A stretch of 64,000 bases of DNA from Pseudomonadales bacterium (lineage in GTDB: Bacteria > Pseudomonadota > Gammaproteobacteria > Pseudomonadales > Pseudohongiellaceae), in the NCBI GenBank assembly GCA_012103535.1, contig WLWQ01000003.1, positions 806,001 to 870,000 of the forward strand, in the 5' to 3' direction. Position 1 is the first letter of the stretch. The number at the start of each line of letters is the position of its first letter. The notes under the pieces are model-generated. The model had not been told where the DNA came from. It saw only the letters and a program-made list of their open reading frames with translations, and made no database searches. Made by a program: the position numbers and the translations under genes. Positions 62,654 to 64,000 of this stretch are shown here, piece by piece.

Positions 62654-63421
62654 ATGTTGAAGTTAAGAACGAACCCAGTAATTCCCAGATTTAAGGCTCT
62701 CCTTGGTTTGCCAATGCACAAGATGTCCCGTCCCCTGGGCATCGCATTGGCACTCTTTTTAATGCTAAGTGCAGTCAGTGTTCCTGTCCATGCCGCTGCG
62801 GAAAGCGATCCTCTCGAGTGCCTGAATCGAACCACTTACAGCTTCAATCGCGGCATCGACAAACTATTTTTCAAACCACTAGCGACAAGCTATAAACAAG
62901 TTACACCTGCTTTTTTGCAGCGAGGTGTGCGTAACATTTTTAAAAACCTTGACGACGTCCGCGTTAGTTTTAACGATGTGTTGCAGTTAGATTTTAAACA
63001 AGCTTCGGCGGACTTAGCCCGAGTAGCGATTAACACCACGCTAGGAATAGGCGGTGTATTTGATGTGGCCAATGACAGTTTTGGACTCAGAAAAAACCGC
63101 CAGGATTTCGGCATGACACTCGCTCATTACGGGGTAGGATCAGGTCCATATATTGTTCTTCCGCTATTCGGTCCTAGTACCCTTCGCGATGCATTTGGTA
63201 TTGGCTTCGATAGAGGAGTAGATTCTGTGGCAAACCTTTCTCATGTCGCAACAAGAAATTCTCTTAGCACTGGCAAAGCCGTTGATTTTCGCGCTAGCGT
63301 GTTAAGCTTTGATGACCTGATCGTGGGTGATGAATATCTTTTTGTTAGAGGTGCTTATCTACAGCAAAGAGATTTTGCAATTCATGGTAGATTTCCTGAA
63401 TTTGCCTTCGAAGATTTTTAA
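62654..63421 (+). CDS. MlaA (VacJ)-like phospholipid-transport protein without lipobox
   Basis: A protein of about 255 residues matching MlaA: the DPLECLNRTTYSFNRGIDK opening (canonical DPLEGFNR), GLRKNRQDFGMTLAHYGVGSGPYIVLPLFGPSTLRDAFG and so on. MlaA is normally an outer-membrane lipoprotein that removes phospholipids from the outer leaflet; this one has a signal peptide ending PVHAAAES and no lipobox, so it may be soluble or anchored otherwise. Start at ATG 62654 (GGAG 8 bp upstream); ATG 62714 is an alternative. The genes mlaBCDEF are not nearby. It is under a putative TetR operator. Confidence 0.82.
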   Translation: MLKLRTNPVIPRFKALLGLPMHKMSRPLGIALALFLMLSAVSVPVHAAAESDPLECLNRTTYSFNRGIDKLFFKPLATSYKQVTPAFLQRGVRNIFKNLDDVRVSFNDVLQLDFKQASADLARVAINTTLGIGGVFDVANDSFGLRKNRQDFGMTLAHYGVGSGPYIVLPLFGPSTLRDAFGIGFDRGVDSVANLSHVATRNSLSTGKAVDFRASVLSFDDLIVGDEYLFVRGAYLQQRDFAIHGRFPEFAFEDF

Positions 63422-63435
63422 CAGAGCAAATTGCA

Positions 63436-64000
63436 ATGCTAAATATGGATTTCTCGCAACGAGTAGTAGTAAGTACTGATGCCTTGGAATGGCAGCAGAG
63501 TTCGAAGGAAGGTGTATGGAGAAAACCTTTAGCTCGAGAAGAAGCCGAGCGTGGCCATGCAACCAGTATTGTTAAATATGAACCCGGTGCCAGTTTTTCA
63601 GAACACGGGCATCCATTGGGAGAAGAGATTCTCGTGCTTGAAGGAACCTTTTCTGACGAAACGGGCGACTATTCTGCAGGGACATATTTTAGAAATCCCG
63701 AAGGTTTTAGGCATACGCCATTCAGCGAGGCGGGATGTATAATTCTGGTGAAACTGCATCAGTTTCAAGAACAGGACACCTCTCATGTCCAGGTGGAGTT
63801 GGATAAAGCCGAATGGGAACATACTGAAAACGGGCTGCAAATTCTCCTTCTGCATGAATTTAACAATGAAAAAGTTGCGCTGATTCGCTGGCCAGCAGGA
63901 TTACAAATACCCCTGCATTCCCATGACGGAGGTGAAGAAGTTTTCGTAATGCAGGGAAAGTTTAGCGATGAACATGGCAAGTACCCAGTCGGAACCTGGG
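63436..64000 (+). CDS. ChrR-like double-cupin protein, cut by window end
   Basis: A partial gene that runs off the window at 64000; 188 codons are visible. Two cupin units have metal-binding patterns: first FSEHGHPLGEEILVLEG (His, His, Glu) and HTPF; second IPLHSHDGGEEVFVMQG (His, His, Glu). This ChrR-type cupin (anti-ECF sigma family, PF12973) usually binds zinc or another metal; without a neighbouring sigma-factor gene in view, it may be a stand-alone cupin. It begins 14 bp after the mlaA-like gene, so it may share the TetR-controlled transcript. ATG 63445 is an alternative start. Confidence 0.72.
   Translation, partial: MLNMDFSQRVVVSTDALEWQQSSKEGVWRKPLAREEAERGHATSIVKYEPGASFSEHGHPLGEEILVLEGTFSDETGDYSAGTYFRNPEGFRHTPFSEAGCIILVKLHQFQEQDTSHVQVELDKAEWEHTENGLQILLLHEFNNEKVALIRWPAGLQIPLHSHDGGEEVFVMQGKFSDEHGKYPVGTW

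Overview
The window is a contiguous piece of a gammaproteobacterial chromosome of moderate GC. Two conserved housekeeping blocks identify it: nnr-tsaE-amiB/C-mutL-miaA-hfq-hflX-hflK-hflC-DUF2065-hisZ-purA (21.2-34.6 kb) and rnr-rlmB-rpsF-rpsR-DUF2232-rplI-dnaB-alr-radA (46.4-56.3 kb). HisZ, an endonuclease-type MutL, the DUF2232 gene between rpsR and rplI, and the tRNA-Leu beside rnr resemble the Pseudomonas/Cellvibrio side of the class more than the enterics. The accessory genes (cbb3 oxidase, IorAB molybdenum hydroxylase, many exported proteins of unknown role) suit an aerobic or microaerobic, probably aquatic heterotroph. No rRNA, CRISPR array, prophage or intact insertion sequence is visible; the only transposon-related gene is a REP-associated (RAYT-like) tyrosine transposase.

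Layout. 0-3.8 kb: a TetR regulator with a CecR/YbhGFSR-like efflux operon (lipoprotein adaptor, ATPase, one permease). A 27-codon relic or leader that repeats the permease start sits between ATPase and permease. 3.8-6.6 kb: iorB-iorA. 6.7-20.5 kb: mixed metabolic and exported genes: Fe-ADH, sigma-like GST, a TraB/TIKI-like protein, small lipoprotein, TPR protein, FMN glutamate-synthase-like protein, DUF481, SixA, a lipoprotein cytochrome c, ChaN, DUF4159, VOC, and an aceE coupled to a DUF2059 gene. 20.8-34.6 kb: MarR regulator and the first housekeeping block. 34.6-46.1 kb: an accessory segment between purA and tRNA-Leu/rnr: a fructokinase-like ROK kinase, the RAYT, an AT-rich repeat-bearing stretch, small ORFs, a CopC-like lipoprotein, a sigma-54 activator, a cbb3 oxidase operon (Yip1-like gene, ccoNOQP), and a SUOX-type molybdoprotein with a cytochrome b. 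46.4-56.3 kb: the second housekeeping block. 56.4-64 kb: M20 peptidase, membrane protein, YadGH-like ABC exporter, MORN-repeat protein, SnoaL-like protein, a TetR regulator with two copies of its putative operator, an MlaA-like protein and a ChrR-type double cupin cut by the window end.

Most interesting region. At 38.1-43.7 kb an enhancer-binding protein with a cysteine-rich PAS domain is divergent from a sigma-54 promoter with correct GG-N10-GC spacing. About 75 bp upstream of that promoter lies a perfect 10+10 bp palindrome. The first gene downstream is a 29-residue single-pass membrane peptide with a strong ribosome binding site. Just after it, a separate FNR/Anr box placed near -41 from a TATACT -10 box leads into the cbb3 operon. 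This is a compact regulator/palindrome/micropeptide module beside a terminal oxidase, with two apparent control inputs. Function statements are inferred from family resemblance read by eye; no database search was run.
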